From positions 3,207,761 through 3,271,760 of the forward strand of contig LNAC01000162.1 in the NCBI GenBank assembly GCA_002007465.1: a DNA stretch of 64,000 nucleotides. The letters run 5' to 3'. Every line of letters starts with the position of its first letter. Positions within the stretch are counted from its first letter, which is position 1. The notes below the pieces were generated by a model, which did not search any database, was not told the DNA's origin, and saw only the letters and a list, made by a program, of their open reading frames with translations. The position numbers and the translations under genes were made by a program. This document shows positions 46,591 to 57,823 of the stretch, one piece after another. The DNA comes from Ailurus styani (lineage: Eukaryota; Chordata; Mammalia; Carnivora; Ailuridae).

Positions 46591-46969
46591 GTCAGAACTC
46601 AGCTGTCAAGCTTTTCAAGGAATTACGTCCACTGAAGAGTCATCTTGCCTGAGCCCTTTGACCCTTTCTAAGGCAGTTCATATTCCATGAGTAGCCCAAT
46701 TCAAATGAGCCATACCATCCCTTGAAATCGTCTGATATCTTTTCTTGGAGATTTGTCTCTATATTCAGCTGTGCTCCTTTCCCTTTCTTTCCACAGGTAT
46801 TGTTCCCAAGAGCAGGCCCTAACAAATCTGCACACTCAGCTTTTTCTCCAAATCTCTTCCCAGGAAACCCAACATAAAACAGTCATTAAGTTGAAAAGAG
46901 GACCTTGTTAATCTAGTAAGAGGTATTACCGCAGTGACTTTCAAACCATCCTATACCTCACTGCCATGT
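46591..46969. other. Unique spacer
   Basis: No gene or repeat recognised. Confidence 0.4.
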
Positions 46970-47390
46970 TAATCTTGATGAGCCACAGAAATGATCTTCT
47001 CAGTTCCCCTTACTTAATGAGTAAACCTCAAATTACTCAGTATAGCATTTAAATTCTTCATTTTCTGATTCTGACCTTGCATCTTCACATTCTATTATTC
47101 TCTTTGTTTAATAGTAAATTAAACAAACTGAACTCCTCCAGTTGGAGTATTGGAGTATCAGTCTTTCCTACCTCCATGCTTTTGCTCAGAGAGTTCCTTT
47201 GCCCTGACATGCTCACATGGCTAAATTCTACCTGTACTTTAAGACTCAACTTAGAGAACTTCCATCCATCAATTTTTACTGATCCTTTCCCCACCACCAA
47301 GCTAAAGGGAAATGCTTTTTACTGTGAATAAGAATTGCATTCTATATGTTTTTCTTTTATGACTTTCTATTTACCAGTTCATATTATGAT
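46970..47390 (+). mobile_element. L2 LINE 3' fragment
   Basis: Landmarks in L2 order: 'TTCTGATTCTGACCTTGCAT', 'CCTACCTCCATGCTTTTGCT', 'AGAGTTCCTTTGCCCTGACA', 'GACTCAACTTAGAGAACTTC' and 'ACTGATCCTTTCCCCACC'. The 84-codon frame here is a by-product of this relic. Confidence 0.85.
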
Positions 47391-47395
47391 TATTT

Positions 47396-47430
47396 AAAAA
47401 CATGACCTTAAAAAAAAAAAACATGACCTT
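47396..47430. repeat. Poly-A run between two copies of ACATGACCTT
   Basis: AAAAACATGACCTT is followed by about 12 A residues and then ACATGACCTT again. This has the form of a target-site duplication around a tail with no element body, which an extreme 5' truncation during retrotransposition can leave. Confidence 0.6.
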
Positions 47431-48249
47431 TCCCTTTCTAGAACCTAAATGATGCACAGTAAATATCACAAAGATACAAAGAGGAAAGGGAAGGTCAGAG
47501 GGAGAGAAAAGGTGAGGTGGGCGACAGCATGTGTAAGGAGATTAAGGGAAGAAGATAAAGGAGGGAGAATGGGGATAGGGAAAGAAGGGCTAGAGGATGA
47601 ACATCAGAGAAGAAGGGTAGCACATTTTCTTTCAAAGAGGCAGACTGAAAAAAAAAAGGAAGATTATCTACTTAGCAAAAAAAAAAAAAAAGAATATCAG
47701 AAACTGTGGATGGCAGTTCCATTGGAGTTAAATAATAAAGATCATCATCACTTTGTACTTTGGCCAAGACAGTAATGAAATGGAAAGCTTTAGAAGTGAA
47801 CTTTGAAATACATTCCTATTAATTAATATACTTTTGTCCTTGAAGCTGAGATTGTACTCATATAAACCATTTTACTTCCTCTTGAGCTATTTCAAGCACT
47901 ATTACAGAGCTCTGTGTTGCTCATTAAGGAATTTAGAATAAGGAGCAAAGGACTTAAAGAAAGATTATTTTATGGATGTTCTAGAGAATTAGCCATAGCC
48001 AGCTGAAGATGTGCAGCAGACTCAGACAAAATGCATCTTCCCTACAAATGTTCCATACACTGGTCACCCAGCACTTCAATCTCAGTCATATTTAAATTAT
48101 TCCAGGCTCAGCACTCAGAAAGGCAAACGAAAAATTTAATTTCAAATACTGCTGCAGTTTTAATTTAGAGACAATGTATTAGGAATCAGCACAATGTCAC
48201 TTAGGATGCCAGTGGATCTTTGAATTCTCTAGTCCTATCTGTAGGCAAA
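47431..48249. other. Unique stretch with purine-rich part
   Basis: 47450-47700 is strongly purine-rich (A/G) with an A-run at 47677-47691. The 108-codon Lys/Arg-rich frame over it reflects composition, not coding. Confidence 0.45.
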
Positions 48250-48935
48250 GAAGAACTCCAACAGTTACCCCCCACGCAGGCACAGAATCCCTGGCCTGAG
48301 ACTGTCCTCATTATTGTCTCCACCAGATTTTTCTAGACCCAGAGACAGATTCCCCTCCATATCAGCAGCAGTGAACTCTGGCCAGGGATAGTTCTGTTGG
48401 AAGCACCTCAGGCAGAGCCCTTGACAATTCCTTTCTACTGCTTACAAAGTAAAAAAAGAATACATCCAGCAAGCAGCCACCAAAATCATGATCACACCAT
48501 GGATTATTCCTTTCATCTTAACTGTTCTTTTGCCTACTCTTCATTTCATTTAGTTTTAGCCTCATTTCTTTCAGAATTTAAGTTTGATCATCCCCAATAA
48601 TTGATGATGCTGAAAGAAGTCATCTCATCAAAACCCGAGCAGCTGTGTTTTTTACATTTGCTGACTCTCTTGTGTCTGCCATTATCCAGGCTATTGGTCA
48701 AACATTCCAAAATGGTTGGACTATTTCCATCAAGTAGTCTCAGCAAATTTCTATTTGGAGGCAGCCTGCTTAGTCATGATCCCTTCACCATTCCTACCTG
48801 TACCCTTGTGATGTGCAAAATGTGCCACACAGGTCAGAGTTGTGAAGCAGTTGGTGCTTCTTACTCTGACACTGCCCTCATAAAGTTCATATCTTGATGG
48901 TGTCCAATAAAGCTCATGTCATTTCTACTGGCCCA
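48250..48935 (+). other. Possible solitary LTR, low confidence
   Basis: Balanced composition, C-rich stretches and a late AATAAA at about 48906 (in 'TCCAATAAAGCTCATGTC') would fit the U3-R end of a retroviral LTR. Two abutting frames (67 and 98 codons) show no known domain. I cannot identify a family or find flanking duplications. Confidence 0.3.
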
Positions 48936-48944
48936 GCGATAGAG

Positions 48945-49105
48945 TGGAATGGAAATAAGATGGGATTGGTAGCCAGAAAACCTAAATTTGAGACTTAGTT
49001 CTATCATTTGCTCCCGATATTATCTTTTAAAAAGCACCAACATCTCTGCCTCATTTTCCTAACCTATAAAATGGGAGGACAGAATATGAAGATCATTCAT
49101 CCATC
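48945..49105 (+). mobile_element. MIR SINE fragment
   Basis: 'TGGTAGCCAGAAAACCTAAA', 'TCATTTGCTC' and 'CTCATTTTCCTAACCTATAA' with 'AATGGGAGGACAGAATATGA' follow the MIR core order. Confidence 0.8.
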
Positions 49106-49659
49106 ATCTCTATTGGGAAAAACAGATAAGGTAGTCAACATGAAATGGCTTTTCAAATATTTATTTTTAATCTGTCAGACTTTTGCACCAAGTAACTAAA
49201 CCTAAGTAACTAAATTAGTGCCACAAACTTATAAGCTGTGTTTCTGAACCAGCATAACCTAACCTCAGTAAATTACCAGGGTCAATTATGAAGGAAAAAG
49301 TTATACTCTCTTTTCTATTTCAGGATATCATTTTTTTTTCCTTTCTCCTGTGGGAGACTTGCCAAGCCCAAACAGATGGTGTTTGTTAAAAAAGAAAAGT
49401 TAATTGAATAAAGGCAGCCTCATGTTGTTTATAACCCATTTTAAAAGCACGAAGCATAAACCATTTTACTCTCATCCAGTGGCATCAGATCACTGCTTCA
49501 CCAAAAAGGTCAACTCAGAAGGACTTGTAGTTTCACAGACTTTTCTCAAAAACACTCTCTACACCCAATAAGGCACTTCTGAATAGAGGAAAAAGTTAAG
49601 CAAAGAAAGATTCCCAATTCTATCCTAATGCTTAAAATGGAGTGGTTGACTTGACATCA
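49106..49659. other. Unique stretch
   Basis: No gene or repeat recognised. Confidence 0.45.
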
Positions 49660-49677
49660 AAGCTTAAATATATTTCA

Positions 49678-49876
49678 GGGCGCCTGGGTGGCTCAGTGGG
49701 TTAAAGCCTCTGCCTTCGGCTCAGGTCATGATCTCAGGGTCCTGGGATCGAGGCCCATATCGGGCTCCCTGCTCGGCAAGGAGCCTGCTTCCCCCTCTCT
49801 CTCTGCCTGCCTCTGCCTACTTGTGATCTCTCTCTCTCTCTGTCAAATAAATAAATAAAATCTTTAAAAAAAAAAA
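49678..49876 (+). mobile_element. CAN-SINE, mustelid-like subfamily
   Basis: Near-consensus copy 'GGGCGCCTGGGTGGCTCAGT' to a poly-A tail, with a (CT)n tract. Perfect 18-bp target-site duplication AAGCTTAAATATATTTCA at 49660-49677 and 49877-49894. A young insertion. Confidence 0.98.
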
Positions 49877-49894
49877 AAGCTTAAATATATTTCA

Positions 49895-50358
49895 AATAGA
49901 AAATCCAAATTCTAAAGAAATCCTATGCTAGAAAGATTCCCCAAATCTCATGACTTTTCAATACTTTTTAACCAAGCAATGATGCTCCCTCCACTTCTCT
50001 TTGGCATATTGTGCTCCATCAAGTGAGAAAAGGAATGCTGTTTGGCTTCAGTGTCTGTGGTCCTCAGCCAATGGCTGCACTATCCCTGAACTCAGTGTCT
50101 TGTTCCCATTGGAAATGATAACTTCCAGAATTGAGCTAGGAAACTATTGCTTCCGGGTAGCCAGAAAGCTGGGCAAGCCGTGTAGATGAGCATGTAAGGT
50201 GGAGATCATTAAAGCCTAGTGACTTACAAGGCATCAAACTATCTGCAAACAAGTCTTCTAAACTTTTCTTCCACTGAGCAATGTGACACACAAAACTGCA
50301 AGGTGCCCTCCAAAGAGGAGACCTCAACAGAGAAAAACACTTCAGATAAAAACACTTC
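49895..50358. other. Unique spacer between two SINEs
   Basis: No repeat recognised. Overlapping 62- and 63-codon frames on opposite strands carry no motif. Confidence 0.4.
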
Positions 50359-50560
50359 GGGTGCCTGGGTAGCTCAGTCAGTTAAGCATCTGCCTTCGGC
50401 ACAGATCATGATCCCAGGGTTCTGTGACTGAGCCCTGTATGGCTCAATCAGGACTCAATGGCTCAAGCAGGACTCTCTGCATGGCAGGGAGCCTGATTTT
50501 CCCTCTCCCTCTGCTGCTTCCCCTGCTTGTGCTCTCTCCCTCTCTCTCTTTCTTAAATGG
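50359..50560 (+). mobile_element. CAN-SINE lacking a clear A-tail
   Basis: Head 'GGGTGCCTGGGTAGCTCAGT' with the 'CAGTTAAGCATCTGCC' variant, a duplicated 'GGCTCAA' region and CT-rich body. It ends at 'CTCTTTCTTAAATGG' without the usual (AAAT)n/poly-A. Confidence 0.93.
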
Positions 50561-51734
50561 ATACAACCACTTTGTTGCTGTTATTGTTTTTAATGTATGG
50601 GTTATCTCTTGAACTCTTTTTGAGAAAGATACATTTTATAGATGATCTAGCTGATTCCAATATGTGCAAATTTGAATTGTTACCTTCTTAAAACTAATTT
50701 TTCAGCAAAAAAATGGCAAACTGATTTGCATAAACACATTTGACTTGTGGCAGGCATCAGGTTAGGCTCTGAAATTTCTCATGTGCACATGTGTGTATGT
50801 GCATGTGTGTACATGTCTCTCTGTGTGTGTACATATATATGTAAACATGTATATCACATATGTATGAATTTTATGTGTAATTCTCATGTATATACATATT
50901 CTCATATGTGTATTTTTATATGTATATATACAGTGTGTGTATGAAATACATGTATAGTTTTACATTCCAAAAATTTCCTTGAAAGCAGTAACATCTCACC
51001 ATTATTAACTCAGTGTCATCATCGCATAACTAGGATATGCAATAGCCATATCAATGTCCTCATGAACATAGATGGATTTAAGGTAGAAGGGATGAAAGAA
51101 AAGCTAAACTGTAAAATATATATTAATGGAAGAACTTCATTTAATGACTTGTAATTTGTATGCTGCTTCAATGTCCTAGGGCCTTAATTTCTAAAAAAAA
51201 AAAAAAAGAGTCAATCTGAATAAACCCTTTATAATTTGTTAAAGTGCAGGATGAATAATGCTAGCATGAGTTGGGGAAAACAAAACGCTAGAAAGATATG
51301 TGGAACTGTCACTAATTTATCAGGGCCAGCCTATTTTAGTACCTAATAATTTTTTTCTGTGCTCCTTCTTTAGAAGAGAACAAATCAGAACGCCAATGCA
51401 GTAAATTCTCACAGGGGAAATCACAATTCTATTGATGTGCTTCAAGATGGCTTTTTGTTTTCAATTCTGCAAAAGCCGATCGATAAAACTAATGCAGGTT
51501 CTCTCCTCAGATTTTTCTTCTACATTCATAGTTAGGAGACTTGATAACACTAGTTTAACTGATTCAGCACTGGTAGGCATAATGGAGCAAGCTTTTGCAC
51601 AGGAGTGGAAAATAAGAGGTAAAAAACAAACCCCCAAAAAACAGCAACAACAAAAAACAGACAAAATACAGTACTAGAGTGGGACAGTTTCATTTATCAG
51701 TCAAACATGTGACCTCCTAAATTAATCTATCTAG
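50561..51734. other. Unique stretch with an alternating TG/TA tract
   Basis: 50775-50955 is an impure TG/CA/TA-alternating tract. The rest has no recognised feature. Confidence 0.5.
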
Positions 51735-51912
51735 GTCTGAATCTTAATTTTCTCACTAGTTGTGTGACTTTAAAAAGAGATGTGACCATTCCATACTCCA
51801 TTTACTTAAATATTAAATGAGAGTAATAAGAGGTAAGAGATTAAATGAGACTCTTCATGTAAAAAACTCTTAGAATTTCTAGCAAATTGTAAGTGTTCAA
51901 TAAATGTTAACA
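51735..51912 (+). mobile_element. MIR SINE
   Basis: 'GTCTGAATCTTAATTTTCTC', 'TTGTGTGACTTTAAAAAGAG', 'GAGATTAAATGAGACTCTTC' and 'GTAAGTGTTCAATAAATGTT' follow MIR from core to tail. Confidence 0.88.
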
Positions 51913-53059
51913 TCACTACTATGGTGTGACTTTTAATACTCTTGCTCTTTGAGCACAGGCGTGCTTCCTAGATCATTCAAAACCTGTCCAAGGAAATGAG
52001 ATCATTCGAAGAAATAAGAATCAATGCATTTGAATATAGATTTGGACAGAGTTTGGGAGAAAGGTGAGGAAGGAGTCTATGAGAGCAGAGAAAGAATTTG
52101 GAAAGGCTTTTAACAACTCCTGTCTTTCTTTTTATTTGCTACACTCCTAAAAGCTGATGGAAGAAGAAAATATAACATGCATGCTAACCAGCCTTGAAGA
52201 GGCCTAAGGGGAATGCTGAAGCAATCCTAGCTTTCAGATGCTAACATTGTCTCCTAATGCTTATTTAACTTAGACTTGCTCTCCTTCAAAACAATTCTTA
52301 TCTCTACATGGAAACAGGAATCTACTCAGCCCTTTGTATCCACTTCATTGAAATTGTACTCATTCCTGCATGTTCTTTCCCTGCACTCTCTGTAATGACC
52401 CAACCCCACCTCTCTGACAATAACCCAGTTAAGACCCTCTTAGATTTCAGCTCTGACAAATAAGCTGTTGTCTGTCCCAGAAACGTATCTTCCCTATGTC
52501 CCTAGGTATAGTGGACTATATAGCTTCTTACTAAAGTATGAACTGTTTTATTAGGTGTGTTGGTGGAAGGAAACTGTTGGAGGAAATTAGGCTGATTTGC
52601 AGCCTCAAGATTATAATTAAATGGAAGTACAAATGGTTTCATCAACACGCTTAAACATAAAATTACCAACAGGGTAGGATTTCTAGATATGTAACAAAGA
52701 TCTCTGCACCTTTCCACGAGATAAACATGATTCAAAAGCTGCTATGATTTAAAAACTATGTTTACATTGCTATATTATTTTCTGTGGAACTGATGATTTT
52801 GAGAGCTGTGTAAAAGGGAGAAATAAAATTCCTTTAACTTTTGTTAATTTAAAAAATTTTTCTTCATAACTTAGAATATTTTCCTCAGCAATTCATATCC
52901 TAAGGCTTATATTTAATATATTCAGCCAAAGCTTCCACTTAAGACTTGATAAAAGCTCCCAGATGAGTGGTTCTTTGTGTAACTGTGAAGTCGATAATAT
53001 TTGAAGAGGAAATTGATAGTGGAAACAAATTATTAATAACAAAATTCACTTTTTAAAAA
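51913..53059. other. Unique stretch
   Basis: No gene or repeat family recognised. Confidence 0.45.
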
Positions 53060-54068
53060 TTAATAGACTGTTTTTTAGAGAAATTTTAGGATTACAGAAG
53101 AACTGATCAGTAAGTACAGATAGTTCCCATATGCCCTCTCCTCCTACACACACACACAGTTTCCCAGCTAACTGACATGTTGCACTGGTGTGATTAATGT
53201 GTTATAACCAATGAGACAATCCTGATACATTATTATTAAAATTCATAGTTTATATTAGGATACATCCTTTGTATATATTCTATGAATTTTGACAGATGAC
53301 ATGTGTCTACCACTATAGTATCATACAGAGTAGTTACACTGCCCTAAAAATCCTGTGTTCCACCTTTTCATTTTTCCCTTCCCTCTCCCCAAATTTCTGG
53401 CAACCACTAATATTTTTGCTCTCTCCACAGCATTGGTTCTTCTGGAAAATCATATAGTTAGAATGATATGCTACGTAGTCTTTTCAAAAAACAAAACCAA
53501 AAAACATTTTATTTTCTTTCACTTAGCAATATGTATTTAAGATCCTTCCATATCTATGACTGGATAACTCATTTCTATTCATTGCTGAAGAATGTTTCAT
53601 TGTATGTGTGGGTCATATTTAGTGCATTCACTTCCTGAATTATTGAATGATTCCAAATGTTGGAAATTATGAATAAAGCTGCTATAAGCACTTCCAAGGT
53701 TTTGTATGGATGCTAACTTGTCAGCTCATTTGGGTAAACACCAAGGAGCTGTACTGTTTCAAGTTTTCACTAATAATGAATGAGAGTTCTTGCTACTCCA
53801 TATCCTTGTTAGCATTTAGGCTGTCAGATATTAGATTTTGCCATTCTAATAGGTATGTGGTGGCATCTCATTGTTGTTTTAATTTTCAATCCCCTAATGA
53901 GAAGTTACGATGACTAACTTTTCATATGCTTTGTCATCTGTGTATTCGTTGATGAGGTATCTGTTCAGATATTTTGCCACTTTTTAATTGGGTTGTTTAC
54001 TTCTGTTGGGTTTAATTCTCCTATGTATATTTTATATATCAGTCCTTTTATGTGCCTTACCATCACTT
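53060..54068 (-). mobile_element. L1M 3' region, minus strand
   Basis: Complement of an old L1 3' end: 'TTAGAGAAATTTTAGGATTA', 'TCTGGCAACCACTAATATTT', 'GAATTTTGACAGATGACATG', 'GTAGTCTTTTCAAAAAACAA' region and 'CATCTCATTGTTGTTTTAAT'. Heavily decayed. Similar text ('CTTTTTAGGACAGTTTTAGA') resumes at 54440 after the SINE. Confidence 0.88.
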
Positions 54069-54091
54069 TTTTTATACCAGACTATTTTTAA

Positions 54092-54428
54092 AAAATTTTT
54101 TAATTTTTTTAAAAGATTTTATTTATTTGTCAGAGATTGAGAGAGAGAGAGAGAGATCACAAGTGCAGGGAGGGGCAGAGGAGAAGCAGGCTCTGCACTG
54201 AGCAACAAGCCTGAGGTGGGACTNATTTTTTAATTTTTTTAAAAGATTTTATTTATTTGTCAGAGATTGAGAGAGAGAGAGAGAGAGATCACGAGTGCAG
54301 GGAGGGGCAGAGGAGAAGCAGGCTCTGCACTGAGCAACAAGCCTGAGGTGGGACTCGATCCCAGGACACTGGGATCACAACCCGAGCGGAAGGCAGACGC
54401 TTAAGTGACTGAGCCACCCAGGCGTCCC
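54092..54428 (-). mobile_element. CAN-SINE, minus strand, with a probable artificial internal duplication
   Basis: Antisense CAN-SINE flanked by TATA(C/T)(C/T)AGACTA(T/C)TTTT-type target copies (54073 and 54429). Its 3' half appears twice, at 54095-54223 and 54225-54355, separated by one N at 54224. Only the second copy continues to the head 'GACTGAGCCACCCAGGCGTC'. The native element would be about 200 bp. Confidence 0.93.
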
Positions 54429-54448
54429 TATACTAGACTACTTTTTAG

Positions 54449-56349
54449 GACAGTTTTAGATTCAAAACTAGTTTCCTTTTTAAATATCTCATGTTAGTAA
54501 TAAACATAACTTTTAATAATTAATCTCCAGAAAATATGAAAGTTGAAATAAGGTCCATACACTATCAGTTTCCTGAGGATGATAAGAAACCCTACTATCC
54601 ATTATTTTGTGACCTTGGATGCTGTTGTTTGGAGGCACTCAGACATTTTACATTCATTGCCCGTCTAACGTCAATAGCAATAATCACATCTTAACTTTAG
54701 TTCTTAACATTTTCAACTGAATTTAGTATGTCTTTCTTAGAAAGAATTTATGATTGAGTCAAGAGTGAACAAAATAAGCTGGTCATATTCTTTCAATCTT
54801 GTAATTTCTATTCTTTTCAGCCTCCATGTTTTAAGTAGAATAGGACGTCCTTATGATGTTACCTTTATTTACCAAATAAGAAAAGAAAGATCCCAAGAAC
54901 TATAACCAGGTCTTCATATTTCTTTCCAGCCTCATTCATCTATATAGTTCACACAAAGATTCACTCTCCTCAAATTGACCAGAAACAATGAGGTCTATCT
55001 TTCCGTATTTTTTACACTTCTTTGTTCAGTACTTGCTTTTAGCCCACAGGTTTTTCTCTCACAGCTCTAAACAAGGTCAGAATTACCCCAAAGAGCAGCA
55101 TCCTTTCTTATAAATGCATGAAGTTATGCTATATACTTAAAATTGCTTCTTATATGAAATAAAATGTTATGTTTTTACCTCATGTTAAATTCTCAACCTG
55201 AGTATGACATCTATTTCCAAAACCAATATACAAGCAAGGTAATTTCTGTTGTCAGTAACAAAGATATCAAAATTGTGAAGTCAAATCTCAGATTGGAACT
55301 GCAATTAACAAGTTTTGCCCATTTTATATATATTTTTCTTCATAAGATCAGCCTTCAAATCCTGAGGCAGTTTCTTTTCTATCTTTTTTTTTAAATAGAT
55401 GGTATCAAACTATCTCATTACTGAGCAAAATCTTGTTGAGACCTTGAATTTTCACATTGGTTTCACATTTGTCGCAAAAGGTATTTTTTGGTAAGTAAGG
55501 TATTTTGGCTTAAATTTCTTATATATGATAGATAATATCTCAGCAAGATGTGAATGCATTTTAAATCATCTTTGGCAGTATGGAACGACTGTGTCTGTTA
55601 CAACATTCAAGGCATTTATTCAGAATGTTTTATCTCATGTCTCAGGTTAGGAACTCAACATTGTCCTTTCAATTTCTATTTGTAGCTCAACTTGGGAATT
55701 TTCTCTCTAACATTAATTTCCTAGGCATTTACCTCTTGATTTGTTCATGATGTATATAGTCATGTGTTCTCCCAAGAACAATTCTAAATCTTTTTGATAT
55801 TGTGTATAACATTTGTATTATTTTTATTCCACCATGTGTGTGACTTATAAGGGATATAGGTATTTTAAATATACTCAAGGGTTTAATAACCAAGCAACAA
55901 ATATGGTTCCCGTTCCAGACCCTAAAATCTGCATAATACAATGTTTACAAAGTCTATTGCCTTTCAAACATAATAAACTGAATGACCTTTTACATTTTTA
56001 TTAAATCATGATACACATACACATACAGAAAACACACATATGTGAGTGAATTTCAATGGATTTTTCATAAACTAAAAACACCCGTACAACCATCACACCA
56101 GAAACCCTCCTCACGTTCCTTTCTAGGTTCCGTGAAGCAGACACCACCTATGGTTTTGACAACCTGTGTTCTATAAGTGCAAATAGGAACCCCAAAGTAT
56201 GATGTTGATCCAAAAATCTATTTAAAAACCTAGAAAATTGTTGGCATGTTTTTCCATAGCACAAGGCCTTATCCAATTACATCTTCAGCCTTCGGACAGA
56301 GACTATTATGACAAAAGGACACAGGCTATTATAAGAGAAGGACAACAAT
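54449..56349. other. Long AT-rich unique stretch
   Basis: About 1.9 kb with no confident gene or repeat after the first few tens of bases of L1M-like text. Confidence 0.45.
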
Positions 56350-56520
56350 GCTTAGGAGCTGACAACTTGAGTTTTGAGTCTAGACTCTGCAATTCAGTAT
56401 GCCTTGAGACAAATCAATTAAATGGTTGAATCTCAGGCTCTGTATTACTATAATAAGTACAATGCATTACCTCAGATATTTCTTAGGTTCGGATGCAAAA
56501 GCACAACGAAAGTACTTTAT
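56350..56520 (+). mobile_element. Possible MIR SINE fragment
   Basis: 'AGTCTAGACTCTGCAATTCA', 'GACAAATCAATTAAATGGTT' and 'GAATCTCAGGCTCTGTATTA' follow the MIR order at low identity. Confidence 0.6.
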
Positions 56521-57304
56521 GTATTTTAAAGGACACAATAAACCATTCTTCTGTCTTTAAAATATGAGATTTCCACCAATTCTATCAGTGCTGTAACTCC
56601 TAGATGGTCAACTATGGCTTCAAAACATCTCTGTGTTACAGAAAGCATTTTGTCCACACTTACATAGATTTGGTCTGAAATGAAATTGGTATAATATTGA
56701 CATCATTGGTAACAGATTTCTTTACTATGCCTCAACCATAATATTCCACAATTGTTTAAGAAAAAAAAAAGTCTTACTGTTTTTAATTACTTTATTACTA
56801 CTTGTTTTCTGGATAAGATGTGTTTTCAGTAAGAAATCACACACTTTATCAATATAAACAAAACACTGAGAGATGAAAATATTATTACTTAAATTTGCTG
56901 CAGTCATTGTTCCCTCACTACCTAAAGATTTTTTTTATTAATAAATTTAAATCAGTGACACATATACTTCTGAAGGTCTTTTAATCCACACTTATTTTAG
57001 CATGAATAATTCTTGCGTGTAAGAAAAAAAAATCACTTCATCACCTATAAGATTTTATTCTATTGCCTTCCATACATAGGCTTTCATGGATGAACAACGT
57101 GCTGAAATTATTATCCATACTATTTGCTAAACATAGAAAATGAAAAAAATTCTGCTTTGTGAAAAAAGAAATAAAATAATGATGGTATTTTCTATGTTTA
57201 AGATGAAAATACAAATATCCTATTAAAAGATAAACGTAATAGGGAAGATAAAAATTTAAAATAGTATTGGCTGGTTTAATTTAACACTCTAAAAATGCAA
57301 CTGC
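56521..57304. other. AT-rich unique stretch
   Basis: Nothing recognised. Confidence 0.45.
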
Positions 57305-57582
57305 ATGTCATCCATTATCAAGTGCTTACTACATGTTCAGAGACACTCCACTATGCAGAAAATGTATAAGAAAGACATTTTTCCTGGTGATTTAAATTTG
57401 TTATTCCACTATAAACTCAGCACTGAAGGCCGTGAGTCTGTGTTCTAAATTCCCCTCTGTCTCTAGATCCACAGCTCCTTATTGCATCTCTGCCTCCCTT
57501 TCCTAGTCCAAATGTATGGATTTCTGCCCTCATTACTGGTTGGGATTCAAGCTCTTCTTCAGGGGCTAAAACCTTGCTAGTT

Positions 57583-57806
57583 TTGTTTGTTTGTTTGTTG
57601 TTTTTAATATTTATTTATTTATTTTAGAGAGAGAACCCAGTGGGAAAGGCAAAGGGAGAGGGAGAGAGAACCTTAAGCAGACTCCATGATGAGCATGGAG
57701 CCTTCCCTGGGGCTCAATAGCACACCTGGAGATCACAACCCTGAGATCAGGACCTGAGCCAAAAACAAAAATCAATCATTTAACTGATTGCACCACCCAG
57801 GTCCCC
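57583..57806 (-). mobile_element. CAN-SINE, minus strand
   Basis: Begins in a (TTTG)n-like stretch, 'ATATTTATTTATTTATTTTA', GA-rich tract, 'GGGCTCAATAGCACACCTGG' and head 'TGATTGCACCACCCAGGTCC'. Perfect 17-bp target-site duplication CTAAAACCTTGCTAGTT at 57566-57582 and 57807-57823. Confidence 0.97.
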
Positions 57807-57823
57807 CTAAAACCTTGCTAGTT

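Noticed and set aside
47449..47775. 108-codon Lys/Arg-rich frame
   Set aside because: A product of purine-rich sequence and an A-run, not a protein-like composition.
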